Shown one piece after another: positions 19,886-29,968 of a stretch of DNA of 31,439 nucleotides (position 1 is the first letter of the stretch; every line of letters begins with the position of its first letter). The DNA is taken from the NCBI GenBank assembly GCA_005223375.1, contig RXOD01004023.1, forward strand, positions 1 to 31,439, written 5' to 3'. The translations under genes and the position numbers were made by a program. The notes below the pieces were generated by a model. The model ran no database searches. It saw only the letters and a program-made list of their open reading frames with translations, and had not been told where the DNA came from. This stretch comes from Amoebophrya sp. AT5.2. Taxonomy: Eukaryota > Sar > Dinophyceae > Syndiniales > Amoebophryaceae.

Positions 19886-21991
19886 ATGTCTCGGCCGTCT
19901 CGGCTCCGCGGTATCCCCGTGGATCGCGACTCCGGTGCTGTGGACCCCAAGCGCGCGGCGGTGAAGCGGTCCCTCCTGCCCGGAAAGAAGATCTCGGTTG
20001 CGGACAGCCTCCGAGCCAAGGTGTTTAATCTCGTTCCCCGCGCACCGAACAACGACGACCTGGACGACGAGTTTTTCAAAGATTTTCCGCAGCTGGTCCT
20101 CGGCTGCTGGCAGCTGCGCGACGTCTCCCGCAACGTAGCGCTGGCGAAGGCGGGACTGGACGGCCGCGACATCGTCAGGGCGCACCTGGACGCGGGCATC
20201 CGCGCGTTTGACACCGTGGACGCGTACGGAACGAGCGAGAAGTTGCTCGGCGAGGCGCTGCTGACGTGGAAACGCGACACCGACTACAGCGAGTCGAAAG
20301 ACCTGAAAGAGGTGGGGAACGGAAAGATCGCGATTTTTTCGGTGCTGCACTCGCGGCACCTGGAGAAGGCGGCGCGAGTCGTGGAGTTCACGAAGGAAAG
20401 CCTGTACGGTGGATCATTCGGCAGAAAAGATAGCAAAAGCGGGGGAGGCGACACCAGCACTGAGACTAACATCAGAGGGGAACTGGCCCGGGAGAAGACG
20501 AGGCCGCTCGAGCTGCTCCAGTACTTCGTCTGCGGCGACGCGGGCGACTACTGCACCACGAAGGCCAGTGCCGCCGCGCGCAAGGCCACCAACGTGCTCG
20601 ACTCCGGCGACAGCACGAGCAGTCCAAACGACGTGACGTCGAGGGACTTGGTCACGCCGCCCGACCACTTCAACCACTTCCTCGAGGCGAGCCGCATTCT
20701 GATGCACCTGAAGAAGACGGAGCGCATCCGGCACATTGGGTTAAGGGACTTCGACACGGACGCCTGCCGCGAGATGCTGATGATCGGTTGCCCGATCCGG
20801 ACCAACCAAGTGCAGTTCTCCATCCTCGACCGGCGGCCCGAAATCTCGGAACTGGTGCACGTAGCGCGGAGCTTTAGGTTTAAGCTGCTGTGCTACGGCT
20901 GCGTTGCGGGGGGGTGGCTGTCAGACAGGTGGTTGGGGATTGACGCGGACCCGATGCCGCCACTGCGGCAGCGGAACTGCCCGAAGTTGGTTGCGACGGA
21001 CTTGAAGCTGAAAAAATACAAACAGAACATAGATCTGTGGGGGAGTTGGAACGACTTCCAGCGGCTCCTAAACGTGATGGACTTTGTGCGGCGGCGGGTG
21101 GGGGAACGGGTCCGAGCACGGTCGATTTTTGCCGGGAAAAGTAACAGAAACGGAGCCGAGAAAACCACCGAGGGAACAACAGGACGAGACGAGGCCAATC
21201 GATCCGAAGCTGGAGTAGAAGGTGACGGGGACCACGACCACTCGGCGGGCGCGGCATGCGGCGTTTCGCTGTCACAAGTTGCGGTTCTCTGGGTGTGGTG
21301 GAAACTGGAGCACGTCGCGTATGGCGGCGGCGTCATCCTGGGTGCGCGGAACTGCAATCACGTCGGGGAAACCAAGCAGCTGCTTGCCTGGGCGCTGCTC
21401 AATAGGAGGGTACTGGCGGAAGAGCGCGAAGCCACCGCCCGAGCAGAGCGGGAGGCTGCTGGTGTTGGTGAGGACGATGTCGGGCGGACAGAAGTAGTTG
21501 CTGGTGCGCACCGCAGGCTCTCAACAGAGTCAGACGCGCGACAGGAAGTGCTCATAGCGCGTGGAGTTTGGCTCACGCGGGAGGAGGTGGGTTGGATCGA
21601 CCACGCTTATCATGAGAAGGTAGACATCTGTCCGAGGGGAGGCAGAATCTCGAATTCGTCGCCGCGGCCGAAGTCGGCGGAGGAACAGGCTCGGATCGCG
21701 GCGCAAAAGGTGATGGACAGAGAAAGGATCAACATCTACGGACTGGAAAGAGACATGCTGGAGCGGACGGCGAAAGCGAAGGACAAACTGCGGTTGGAGA
21801 ACCGAGCAGAGCTCCGCGCCGAGTACGAAGCCGCGCTGCAAAAAGCGGAAGAGCTCGGGCGCGCAGAAGAGGAGCGAAAGAAGAAAGATGCGCTGGCGAG
21901 GAACGAAGCGCGGAAAGCAGAAATACAAATGCACGCCATGAAAAAAATTATGTCCAGCGGGAAAAACCCGTTCCGGGGGATGAAGTTCTAG
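19886..21991 (+). CDS. Aldo-keto reductase-like protein with coiled-coil tail, 701 aa; probable pseudoenzyme
   Basis: Residues about 60-500 follow the aldo-keto reductase barrel: VLGCWQLRD, AHLDAGIRAFDTVDAYG, LGEALL, IRHIGLRDFD, NQVQFSILDRRPE, LCYGCVAGGWLSDRWLG, VSLSQVAVLWVWW and VILGARN. Active enzymes use Asp, Tyr, Lys and His to reduce carbonyls with NADPH. Asp109 and Tyr114 are present at the normal spacing of five. By my hand alignment, the catalytic Lys position reads IFSVLHS (Val153) and the His position reads LLQYFV (Phe214), so catalysis may be lost. Low-complexity insertions interrupt the barrel at about 170-200 and 410-450. The last 150 residues form a charged coiled coil (ERKKKDALARNEARKAEIQ) ending in KNPFRGMKF. 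This extension is not usual for the family and suggests a scaffold or sensor role (inference). Confidence 0.82.
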   Translation: MSRPSRLRGIPVDRDSGAVDPKRAAVKRSLLPGKKISVADSLRAKVFNLVPRAPNNDDLDDEFFKDFPQLVLGCWQLRDVSRNVALAKAGLDGRDIVRAHLDAGIRAFDTVDAYGTSEKLLGEALLTWKRDTDYSESKDLKEVGNGKIAIFSVLHSRHLEKAARVVEFTKESLYGGSFGRKDSKSGGGDTSTETNIRGELAREKTRPLELLQYFVCGDAGDYCTTKASAAARKATNVLDSGDSTSSPNDVTSRDLVTPPDHFNHFLEASRILMHLKKTERIRHIGLRDFDTDACREMLMIGCPIRTNQVQFSILDRRPEISELVHVARSFRFKLLCYGCVAGGWLSDRWLGIDADPMPPLRQRNCPKLVATDLKLKKYKQNIDLWGSWNDFQRLLNVMDFVRRRVGERVRARSIFAGKSNRNGAEKTTEGTTGRDEANRSEAGVEGDGDHDHSAGAACGVSLSQVAVLWVWWKLEHVAYGGGVILGARNCNHVGETKQLLAWALLNRRVLAEEREATARAEREAAGVGEDDVGRTEVVAGAHRRLSTESDARQEVLIARGVWLTREEVGWIDHAYHEKVDICPRGGRISNSSPRPKSAEEQARIAAQKVMDRERINIYGLERDMLERTAKAKDKLRLENRAELRAEYEAALQKAEELGRAEEERKKKDALARNEARKAEIQMHAMKKIMSSGKNPFRGMKF

Positions 21992-21999
21992 TTCGAGTA

Positions 22000-22021
22000 G
22001 ATGTACTGATGGCAGTGAACA
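22000..22021 (+). repeat. 22-bp direct repeat, copy 1
   Basis: An exact 22-bp match to 25596-25617, core GTACTGATGGCAGTGAAC. It begins 9 bp after the stop of the aldo-keto reductase gene, so it probably lies in the 3' UTR. A CGAGTAG just upstream is also present at the other copy, separated there by extra bases. Confidence 0.85.
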
Positions 22022-23561
22022 TAAGAACAGCATACAAGGAGCCACTCGTCGAGATAACAAGCAACCGAACTTGCAGTGACTGAAGATGTGTGAATGTGTT
22101 CGGGGCAGTGTGAGTGAATTCAATGTAACGCCAGCAAATTGATTTGGACAAAACGAGTCGCCCATAGCCTGGTATGCTTCGTTTTGAAACCCGCCAGGAG
22201 GAATGAGATTGCGGGCGCCGAAGCATAGAAGAAAAACAAAATCGCGAGGGAATGAGGCACACTTTTCACAAGATAAAACACTTACGCAGCCGCGGCTCAA
22301 AGTCAAAAGCTCACTCAGAACAGGCCGTCGTGCTTTCCGACGTACTGATAGATGTCCCCCTTCATTCAGCATTTAATTAGCGTCGCAGCTCTAAATCCGG
22401 CCAAAAGTTATAGTTTTTGTATAAATTAATACCGCGCCACGCACGCCGGATGACGATGATACGAACGAGAGCACGACACTGAAAAGCAGCAACCGCCGGC
22501 ATTCCTCCAAGCCCACGCGCCCCCGGCAGTACTTGCGCCAGCTGGAGACGTCGCGCCGCTTGCATTTCCAGGTCGTGCTTCATCGGCGTCACATCCGCCA
22601 AACCGCTGCCCTCGCGTGATAACCTCTCTCGCCGCGCGGTTTCGGAATCCCCGCACCTGCTCGCTACCGCCCGCAATACTTTTTGTAATATCAAAAAAGG
22701 CAGAGGCTGCTGCAGCAGCAACAGACTCGCGACAGCCTACGCGAGGAAGAAACCGGAGCGGATGGCGCTCCGCGGCTGATCTTGTACGCACCAAAAGGAA
22801 GCGCGCCAGGTACTGGGTGGCGTTTCGCTGCACGGGTGGAGATGGTCAAACTACTTGCGCGGCGCACACTCCTCGCGCTCGCCATGCTCTCGATGCAAAT
22901 TCATGGGTTTGCGCAATGGTAGCGCTCTGCTGTGCGTCATGTGATCTCACTGCTGAATTCACCACACTAAAGCAAAATCGTAGCGTTCCACTTGTTTCCG
23001 AAAAACAGGTAGCATTGCCGTCCGTGGCCGTCTTTTTGGTGAGCGAAGTCGTTAGCAAACGCTAACGCGCATGGCTCACGGCAGACAGTGCGAAGGAAGT
23101 CGCAATCAGCGCCGCGGTCGCCCAGTGGCAGCCGAGCGGGTGCGCGCTTTGCCGTGTGACGATGCAAAGAAGACGGGCGCCCGCGCTTCTGGAGCGGCGC
23201 TGATGGGGGTGGGCCATCGTAGTCAATCAATGGGGTCGCTGCGTCTGCGAAGCGAGTGCGAATCCTTCCGCTTCTGGTGGTGGGGCGGGATGGCCGTCCG
23301 CGCCGAGCTTTTCGCTGAGTCAACACCCATGGGCCTCGCCCTACGCTTACTGACCCCAAGTCTTCCCTCGGTTGGTTCTCGCGGAAGGGGGCGCGTAGCC
23401 AATGCAATTGAGTCACTTTCAACGCTGTGGATCGATAGTATAAACATAGGCAGCGCGCCGGACCGGGCCCGGTGGGAGGGCCTTCCTTATTTCTTCCAGC
23501 ATGAACGGCAATGCAGACACACAAAATATTACTATACTAATGAAGGAAATCACTACGATTG

Positions 23562-23903
23562 CTACTGTAGGGGTTGCTACTGTAGCGCCTACTGTAGCGG
23601 CTAAATTTCTACTGTAGCGCACAACTTAACGATGCACCTACTGTAGCGGCTACTGTAGCCGTGCGCGTCAGCGTCATTTTATCAGAAACATCAACTTGCT
23701 ATGGTATTTCAGAAAAAAAAATATCATAACCAAACCTACTGTAGCTAGATTTCTACAGAAGCCCAAACTAGAACGCCCAGGGTGCTACTGTAGAGTGATT
23801 CTTACTGTAGCCCATTTCTTGATTTTCATCAAAAATCAGAAATGACTACTGTAGAAAGTCAAACTCTACTGTAGAAGATTCGACTTGATCACCTCTACTG
23901 TAG
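23562..23903 (+). repeat. CTACTGTAG array, 12 copies in 342 bp
   Basis: Eleven exact copies of CTACTGTAG start at 23562, 23577, 23589, 23609, 23638, 23650, 23736, 23785, 23846, 23866 and 23895. One variant, TTACTGTAG, starts at 23802. Apart from its centre base the 9-mer is its own inverted complement, so each copy could form a tiny stem or bind a dimer. Spacing of 20 then 29 bp occurs twice, and 49 bp once, which suggests a decayed 49-bp higher-order unit. Confidence 0.95.
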
Positions 23904-24597
23904 GTCACTTCTACATGAGTGCGCTAGAATGTGACAGGTCTAGCTCTAGGTCTAGGATGCCTGAGCCTGAGGCTGTATCTTAGAATGCCTTAGGGTTATT
24001 TGAATTTGATGTTTCTGAAATAGCAGCGTATATCAGCAGAGAAGTGAGTTCGGGAAGTGGAACAGCAAGGGCATCACGATTTTCACTCCGTTTTCTTCGA
24101 CGCGGCGACGTTTTTTCTCCGCCACCACGTCGCGCCTGTTGTTTTTTCAGCTGCTGAAACCAATCGGCGTCTGTCCTTTTTTGTGCCGCCAGCGAGCGTC
24201 TTGGGGCGCGGGCTGCCACCACTTAGGATCCGCGTGCGCGGCAAGTGGGAGGGCCTGCACGGGAGCGCGACGGAAATGGCGCCGGGGGGCTAGGGGGCTA
24301 CCACCGACCTCGGAGGTCATCGCGCCCAGGGCTTTTGGTCAGGAGATGGTGTCCAATTTACTGAGCGACGGCGACTTTCTACTCGTCCCTCGCGCGCTCT
24401 ACAAGTCGACGCCTTTGAGGCGAGACCCAGTAAACTGCCGCCATTGGCCTCAACGGTATGCAGATTCAGGGCGATGGCATTCGAGGCCAAAGCTGTGAGC
24501 ATGTCGAGGCGGCAAAAGTTCTACTACACACCTAGAGCGTGGGCGCGACATTTAGAGTAGGAGTCGACACCCCCGGCGCGCTGCGGTTGGGCGTCAG

Positions 24598-24618
24598 GCG
24601 CGACGCGCTGCGTCGCGC
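24598..24618 (+). repeat. GC hairpin, 9-bp stem, 3-nt loop
   Basis: GCGCGACGC and its exact complement GCGTCGCGC flank a GCT loop. Confidence 0.85.
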
Positions 24619-24662
24619 GCTCGCTTTCGCTGGCAACGGAGTTACCTTGAACGCCCTGCCTT

Positions 24663-24689
24663 GCGGTGCGCGGGGATCGGCCGCACCGC
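24663..24689 (+). repeat. Inverted repeat, 8-bp arms, 11-nt loop
   Basis: GCGGTGCG at 24663-24670 pairs with CGCACCGC at 24682-24689. It lies between the two 9-bp triloop hairpins. Confidence 0.75.
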
Positions 24690-24891
24690 CATAGACCTTT
24701 TCCTTGCGGTTAGTTCTTCATCCTTCCCCTGCGTCACAACATCGCGCGAGTTCTCGTGAGGGTAGGTGCTCGCGCCGTTGTGGCGGCACGGCGGCGCCGC
24801 GAGGAAAAATAATACTTCTCTGCTCATCTATGCACGCTATTGTAATGTAAATAATCTGTACTGAGCGCTTCTGTAGATGCCCACCCGCGCA

Positions 24892-24912
24892 CCGCGCGGC
24901 GCAGCCGCGCGG
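24892..24912 (+). repeat. GC hairpin, 9-bp stem, 3-nt loop
   Basis: CCGCGCGGC and its exact complement GCCGCGCGG flank a GCA loop. It has the same stem and loop sizes as the hairpin at 24598. Confidence 0.85.
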
Positions 24913-25595
24913 GATGGTCCATAGTATATAAATAGAAATAAAGTCGGAGAAAAGCGCTCTTTTCCCGCTGGAGAAAGCGAGTCAGTGCTACTCACTGGCA
25001 TTTGCTCCCTGGCCCTACTTTGGTAAGAAGAGACTTGCTGGCGCCGCGCACCACTGTCCCCCCGGGCACCTAGTAGACAGATGGCAGCGCTGGCATGCCG
25101 CGCCGTGGCGCTGTAATCGAACAGCAGCCCTGACAAGGAAGCGCAATGTTGCTAGCGCGAGTAAGTGGAAGTTGTTTGAAGCACGTAGCTTTTCTTTGGC
25201 TTGTCTAAGGTAAATATTGACGCTGATCTGCTTGCGCAAGGCAGAAAGCAACGCACGGGCTTGGGGCTACCGGCTCGAGACCTCCGCCCAGAGGACGGGC
25301 GGTGATTGTTTTCGGCTGCAGAACTCATGGCAGAGCGACACACGAGAAACGAGGAGCGTGACATTTGGCATCGAGGCTTCGTCTGAAGTATAAATAAATC
25401 GAGGCTAGAGCACGCAGCCTAGATGGATCGTGTCTACGGAACAAGATGCCTGCGATTATACAAATTGGATGCTTGTCGCATGGCGCTAAAGCGCTAGCGT
25501 TCGTCTCGCTCTCGAGCTCGATCTCGAAGTCGTTCACTACAGCTATCAGTGCTATCCCCCGTTTTTACACGGCCGCGCGAGTAGTGGATAGATGT

Positions 25596-25617
25596 GATGT
25601 ACTGATGGCAGTGAACA
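25596..25617 (+). repeat. 22-bp direct repeat, copy 2
   Basis: This is identical to 22000-22021, in the same orientation and about 3.6 kb away. The two copies roughly bracket the gene-poor region. Confidence 0.85.
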
Positions 25618-26264
25618 CGAGGAGCTGTGTTTTGGCGAGTTTGATGTTTTTGCGATTTCTGCTTTCCGGCACCGGTGGCTTTGCATGCGCCCCCAAGTCG
25701 AGACTAACACTGCATCCACACTCCGGCGCCTGCTCCTGAGAGCGCGCACGGCAACGGGCGTCATATGACGCGGAGCTGATTCGATGTCGGGAGGTTCTTG
25801 TTAGTGTGGCTCATAGCGTATTTCTTTGCAAGTCGTCGCATCCTCATTCATTGGCTCTCATCTAGCGTTCTGTGTGCTTTTTCTCGTCGATCGCGTGGCG
25901 GCTTGTCGTGCTCGTGTTCCTCCGATCTTTAAGATATCGCCCCATCCCCACCCCCAGGCCCTGACGCAGATATAGTTAGAAGACGTGTTCATCTCGGCGT
26001 TCCGGTTTTCACCTACTCGAGCGAGGAGATATTAAAATCATCAGAAAAATAGGTAGCGTAAGCGTTGACGTTCACGCTGTACGAAAGTCTCAGTAAGCGC
26101 CGACGTGAAGGTGGACGTACCACATACAACTTACTACAAGCCGCGCAGTCGTCCTTTCTTGTACAACGAGCAGCATCGATTGAAATTTTGACTTATCCAG
26201 CGTCGATGTCAAGCGCCCACTCACAAGACAAAAGAAGCTCCAGAGGCGGACTCTACCAGGATCG

Positions 26265-29200
26265 ATGCCGGCCTCGCTTACGCTGAAGAGCGTTTGCGCT
26301 CCTCTCCGGGGCGCGTGCGAGGTTCTCGGGTACCACAAGTTTCTGCCGCTGCAGGCAGCCACGTTTGCGCCTTTGGTTCGCGGGACGTCCATGCTCCTGG
26401 TGCAAGATGCATCCACCGCGCCTCCGCCTGGTAAGACCGTCGCGTACCTGCTCGCATTGTTGCAGCGCCTGCACCTCGACAGCAAGCTCGAGCAACAAGG
26501 AGCCGAGGTCGCCGGCGCGGCAAAGGAGGGGCGGAGGAGGGACGCGCCGGGCTTCTTCGGAACGGCCGCCCAGACGCCACGCATCCTGATTCTCACGCGT
26601 ACGACGCCGGGCGCGCGGGCGGTTGCGGCGCAGCTGGCCGGGCTGGCGGCGGGAAGTGGCAGCTGTCGGGGAGCGATTTCCGCGGCAGAAGTCGAACTTC
26701 TGGACCGCCGGAGCGCGGATTTCGGGCGTGTGTCCGGCGCGATCTGGATCTCCTCGGCCGGAAATGCGGCAGGACTTCTGCGCAAGCGTAAGATCCGCGT
26801 CGACCTCGCGAAGCTGCAGACGCTCGTCGTGGACTCGCAATGGAAACCAACTGGGTCCTCGAATAGTTGTGTGTCTAGTACGGCTCCTGCGCCAGGGGGT
26901 GGGGGTACTAACCATGATCGTGAGACATCCGAAGCCGCCGCAGTCGAGAGCATCGCGTCATCGTCTGCTGCGCTGTTTTGCAAGCAGCTGGATGCCGTGT
27001 TTCGACACGTCACCAAACCCCCGCCACTCGGAATTCGCAGCGCAGGTGAAGACGCGGATGCGGATTCGGTGTCAGACAAAGAACCTTCGAAGGCCGCGAG
27101 ACGAAAGCGCAAGTCCGCCGCCAGCAAAAGCGATAGTAGCGAGAGCGGAAGTGGAGCCGCCGACAGCTTTGAAGAAGCAAGTAAAGAGAAGCTGAAAAGG
27201 CACAACGCGCTTGTGGACAAGGTGCAAGTGGTAGCTACATGTCAGAACGGGGTCGATCAAGACGTTCTACGCGTCGTGGGGGAGCAGTACTTCGCGCGCC
27301 AATTTTTGCACGCGGAGGTCGTGCGAACCGAAGAGTACGCTGCCGCAATCCCAGTCGGAAGTGCCGCTGTAGATTCTGGTGTTGCAGCTGCCGAGACGAC
27401 GCGCAAATCGCGCGGAGCCGAAGCAGAGTTGGACCAACGCGATTACCGCTACTGCCTTCTGGCCGCCGGTGACTACGTCGATCGCGCGGAGACGTTGCTC
27501 GAGGTGCTACCGCTTGTCTCGGCACAGCAAAGTTCGACAAGCGGTAGAAGGTCGCGCTCGAACTTCGCCACAGAGGCGCAGGAGGCAAAGTTCGAGCGCG
27601 ACCTGGAAAAGTTGCTTCGGGCGCACGATGGCAGCGGCGGTTCATCTGTGGACGACAAACAAGATGGGATGGGCTGTACACTGGCGACGGACCACACTGC
27701 CTCGGAAACTGCTTCCGATTGCGTGTTGGTAGTGGCGCAGACGGACGAGGAGAGCGACGCGTTGCGGGCGCACCCAGTGCTGGCGAACGAGCATCAGCTA
27801 GTACGTCTGTACCCCCGCATGACTGAGTTCGCGGCAGAGAAAACGTACGTGACAACGGAGAACCGGTTGAAGGACATGGTGTTTGACAAGAGCGAGGACC
27901 GCGAGGAACAGCTGGCCGCGTTCGGCACTGTGGTCTTTCTTCACCCCTGGGCTAGTCATGCTTCGAGCAGTGGCAGCAACTCCCATGCCTCTTCAAATAA
28001 CGACTCCAATACGGCTGCCAAATTGAAATTGAGATCCCCAACCACTTCGCCCGCAGCGCCGCGCCCTCTTCCCGCGTACCTGCGGCCGGGCGGCGCGTTG
28101 CGGCGACATGTGCGCCAGGTCATCGTGTTTTGCACGTCAACGGAGGAGAAGTGCCTCACCACGGCTGCTCACGACACGGCTACTTCCAAGAAGACAGGCG
28201 GTGTATTCAAGAAACCAAATAAGCGGTTCGCGAAAGGAGAAGTTGTTTTTCGAAGGTTTTTGTTTGGTATGCGACCTGGCGAGCGGGGATTCGACGCCGA
28301 TCAGCTAGAAACACCCGTACAGGCGATAGTACGGGAGGAACTGGAGCGAAGCGAGCAAAGCGCGGGCTCCGCTCCGGCGGACGGAGGGGAGCAGAACCAG
28401 AATCAGGAAGGAAGATTCGCCGCCCTGGCCGCAGCGTTGCCGCGGTCCGTCTGGCGCCAGCTCTTGCAAGTGCCGGCAGCGGACTGGCGGCCGGTGCGAG
28501 ACGCGCTGTTGTCCTGGCAGGGCGGGGAGGGCGGTATAATTAGGGCGGAGGGCGGCAGTAGGCTGTCCGTTTCGGCAGAACCGGTGCCCGCACCAGAGGG
28601 AGACAACATCAACACCGCGCTCGACCTCGAGCGGGCACTGTGTGGCGCGCTGGCGTTTCTGAGCGGCAAGACTGCGCGCCTGTCTCCCCGATCGCAGAAC
28701 GCGGAACAGGCACAGGCTACCAATACGATCGAGCAGCGGTCGTTCCTAGAGCAGCGTCCTGGCTTCGCGACGCTGCAGGTGCACGACCCGGGCTTCGCGC
28801 AGCTACCGACGCAAAAGGAAGTGAAAGCGTGGCTGCTGCGCCGGCTTTCCAACGAGCTGTTCACCTTTCTGCGGGCGGAGAAGAAGCGCCTCCTCCACAG
28901 CACGGGGTACTACTCGTACTTACTCAAGAATGGTCGTGGTCTTCGGGGGGAGAGAACAGCTACGAAATTCGGCGGGGCTTCTTGTTCCGTTTCGCTGTCG
29001 ATATCGCAGCAGCTCGGCGGGTCGCAGGCAGCGCTGCGGATGGGGACGCTGAGCAGGTGCCAAAGAAAAAAGCTAGAGATGGAGTTTCTCTCATCGCACA
29101 TCGGGTGCGCAAGGAAGAGCCGTCCGGGGTGGGTCGTGGACGTCTCGGAGAAAATGGCGAGAAAACTGGTGGACGCACGAGAAAATGATCGTGGGAGTCC

Positions 29201-29462
29201 GGGTGACGGGCGGAGACTGCGTAGCGCGCGGAATGGAAGTGAAACGGCGGTCGGAGCAGAAGTCGTGCAAAACTTACTCATAACGAGGGTGACGCGGCTG
29301 CCGAGATTGCTCGGGGGAGGTAGTGGTGCGGAGGAAGAGCGGAAGCGGATGCGACGGCTCCCCTGGGCAAACTGGCAGCGCAGCCGTGCCAAGATGCAGC
29401 GAAAAAGAAGAGAAAAACTAGCGAGGCGGGAAAGAGCAGTCGCGCACAAACTGCGGACCTGA
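26265..29462 (+). CDS. Degenerate DEAD-box helicase-like protein with GUCT-like domain, 1065 aa
   Basis: The N-terminus follows helicase domain 1 of the nucleolar DDX21/Gu group. A Q-motif-like region (GYHKFLPLQAATFAPL) precedes motif I, here ASTAPPPGKT (49-58) where the family has AxTGSGKT. Motif Ia is LTRTTPGARAVAAQL. Motif II is VDSQ (189-192) where DEAD is expected, so the metal/ATP-water acidic residues are largely gone. Domain 2 is interrupted by low-complexity inserts, and I find no clear motif V or VI. Near 815-890, ALAFLSG followed by RSFLEQRPGFATLQV resembles the GUCT domain that follows the helicase core in DDX21 and plant RH3/RH7. The tail is very Arg/Lys-rich, as in nucleolar RNA-binding proteins. 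One long exon is open throughout. A structural ribosome-biogenesis role is likely (inference), and ATPase activity is doubtful. Confidence 0.75.
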   Translation: MPASLTLKSVCAPLRGACEVLGYHKFLPLQAATFAPLVRGTSMLLVQDASTAPPPGKTVAYLLALLQRLHLDSKLEQQGAEVAGAAKEGRRRDAPGFFGTAAQTPRILILTRTTPGARAVAAQLAGLAAGSGSCRGAISAAEVELLDRRSADFGRVSGAIWISSAGNAAGLLRKRKIRVDLAKLQTLVVDSQWKPTGSSNSCVSSTAPAPGGGGTNHDRETSEAAAVESIASSSAALFCKQLDAVFRHVTKPPPLGIRSAGEDADADSVSDKEPSKAARRKRKSAASKSDSSESGSGAADSFEEASKEKLKRHNALVDKVQVVATCQNGVDQDVLRVVGEQYFARQFLHAEVVRTEEYAAAIPVGSAAVDSGVAAAETTRKSRGAEAELDQRDYRYCLLAAGDYVDRAETLLEVLPLVSAQQSSTSGRRSRSNFATEAQEAKFERDLEKLLRAHDGSGGSSVDDKQDGMGCTLATDHTASETASDCVLVVAQTDEESDALRAHPVLANEHQLVRLYPRMTEFAAEKTYVTTENRLKDMVFDKSEDREEQLAAFGTVVFLHPWASHASSSGSNSHASSNNDSNTAAKLKLRSPTTSPAAPRPLPAYLRPGGALRRHVRQVIVFCTSTEEKCLTTAAHDTATSKKTGGVFKKPNKRFAKGEVVFRRFLFGMRPGERGFDADQLETPVQAIVREELERSEQSAGSAPADGGEQNQNQEGRFAALAAALPRSVWRQLLQVPAADWRPVRDALLSWQGGEGGIIRAEGGSRLSVSAEPVPAPEGDNINTALDLERALCGALAFLSGKTARLSPRSQNAEQAQATNTIEQRSFLEQRPGFATLQVHDPGFAQLPTQKEVKAWLLRRLSNELFTFLRAEKKRLLHSTGYYSYLLKNGRGLRGERTATKFGGASCSVSLSISQQLGGSQAALRMGTLSRCQRKKLEMEFLSSHIGCARKSRPGWVVDVSEKMARKLVDARENDRGSPGDGRRLRSARNGSETAVGAEVVQNLLITRVTRLPRLLGGGSGAEEERKRMRRLPWANWQRSRAKMQRKRREKLARRERAVAHKLRT

Positions 29463-29968
29463 GCTCCCCCATGGTAGCATTCATTGTGCATAAGAGTACT
29501 CTCATCGCGCGACAAACATTGTCAGATGATTGGATGTTCTTCTCATTTGAACCCAACGCAAACGTAACTAACAAGTACGACACCTGAGATGAGAGAGAGA
29601 GCCTTACCAAACATGCGATACGCGTGGGACTGAGTGATATGAGAGCCTCCAGCGTCATCCATTTCCGCACTTGAGCGCACTTAGCGTTTTGGCTTGTCGT
29701 CCGTCTGTGCGTATCTATTTATGCACAGTTCAGGTAGCAGCGATAGGGTGATGGTGGTAAACGCACCCGCACCGCGTCCTCAATGAATCGTGATCTGCGT
29801 GCGTGTCGCCCGAGGTTCGCGCTCCGCTGAGACTTGACATCAATGGAAGGTCAAACCGCTACTCGACGACCACGAGAAGACTCATCTTCAGCAGGCAGAA
29901 GGATGCTATTCGTGTCTTTGGGTTGGTGTTTCTAGTATGGATGTCATTCCCTTTCCCGCAGACAAAAG
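29463..29968 (+). other. Intergenic spacer, 506 bp
   Basis: Lower-GC spacer with a short GA-rich run near 29587-29601 (GATGAGAGAGAGAGC). No supportable gene or RNA. A short open frame at 29803-29994 overlaps the next start and is probably leader sequence. Confidence 0.5.

Larger units (their letters stand above)
21992..26264 (+). other. Gene-poor 4.3 kb region
   Basis: No frame here has a recognisable domain. The longest, 185 aa on the minus strand (22967-23524) and 177 aa on the plus (23071-23604), overlap each other. The plus frame runs into the CTACTGTAG array, which argues against coding. The region holds that array, a 22-bp repeat shared with the reductase 3' flank, a 12-bp palindrome at 23462-23473 (ACCGGGCCCGGT) and three GC hairpins. 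I checked by eye for tRNA T-arm consensus and for 5S and U6 signatures and found none. Confidence 0.55.

Noticed and set aside
23071..23604. 177 aa plus-strand frame in the gene-poor region
   Set aside because: Its end is encoded by the CTACTGTAG repeat and it overlaps an opposing frame of like length.
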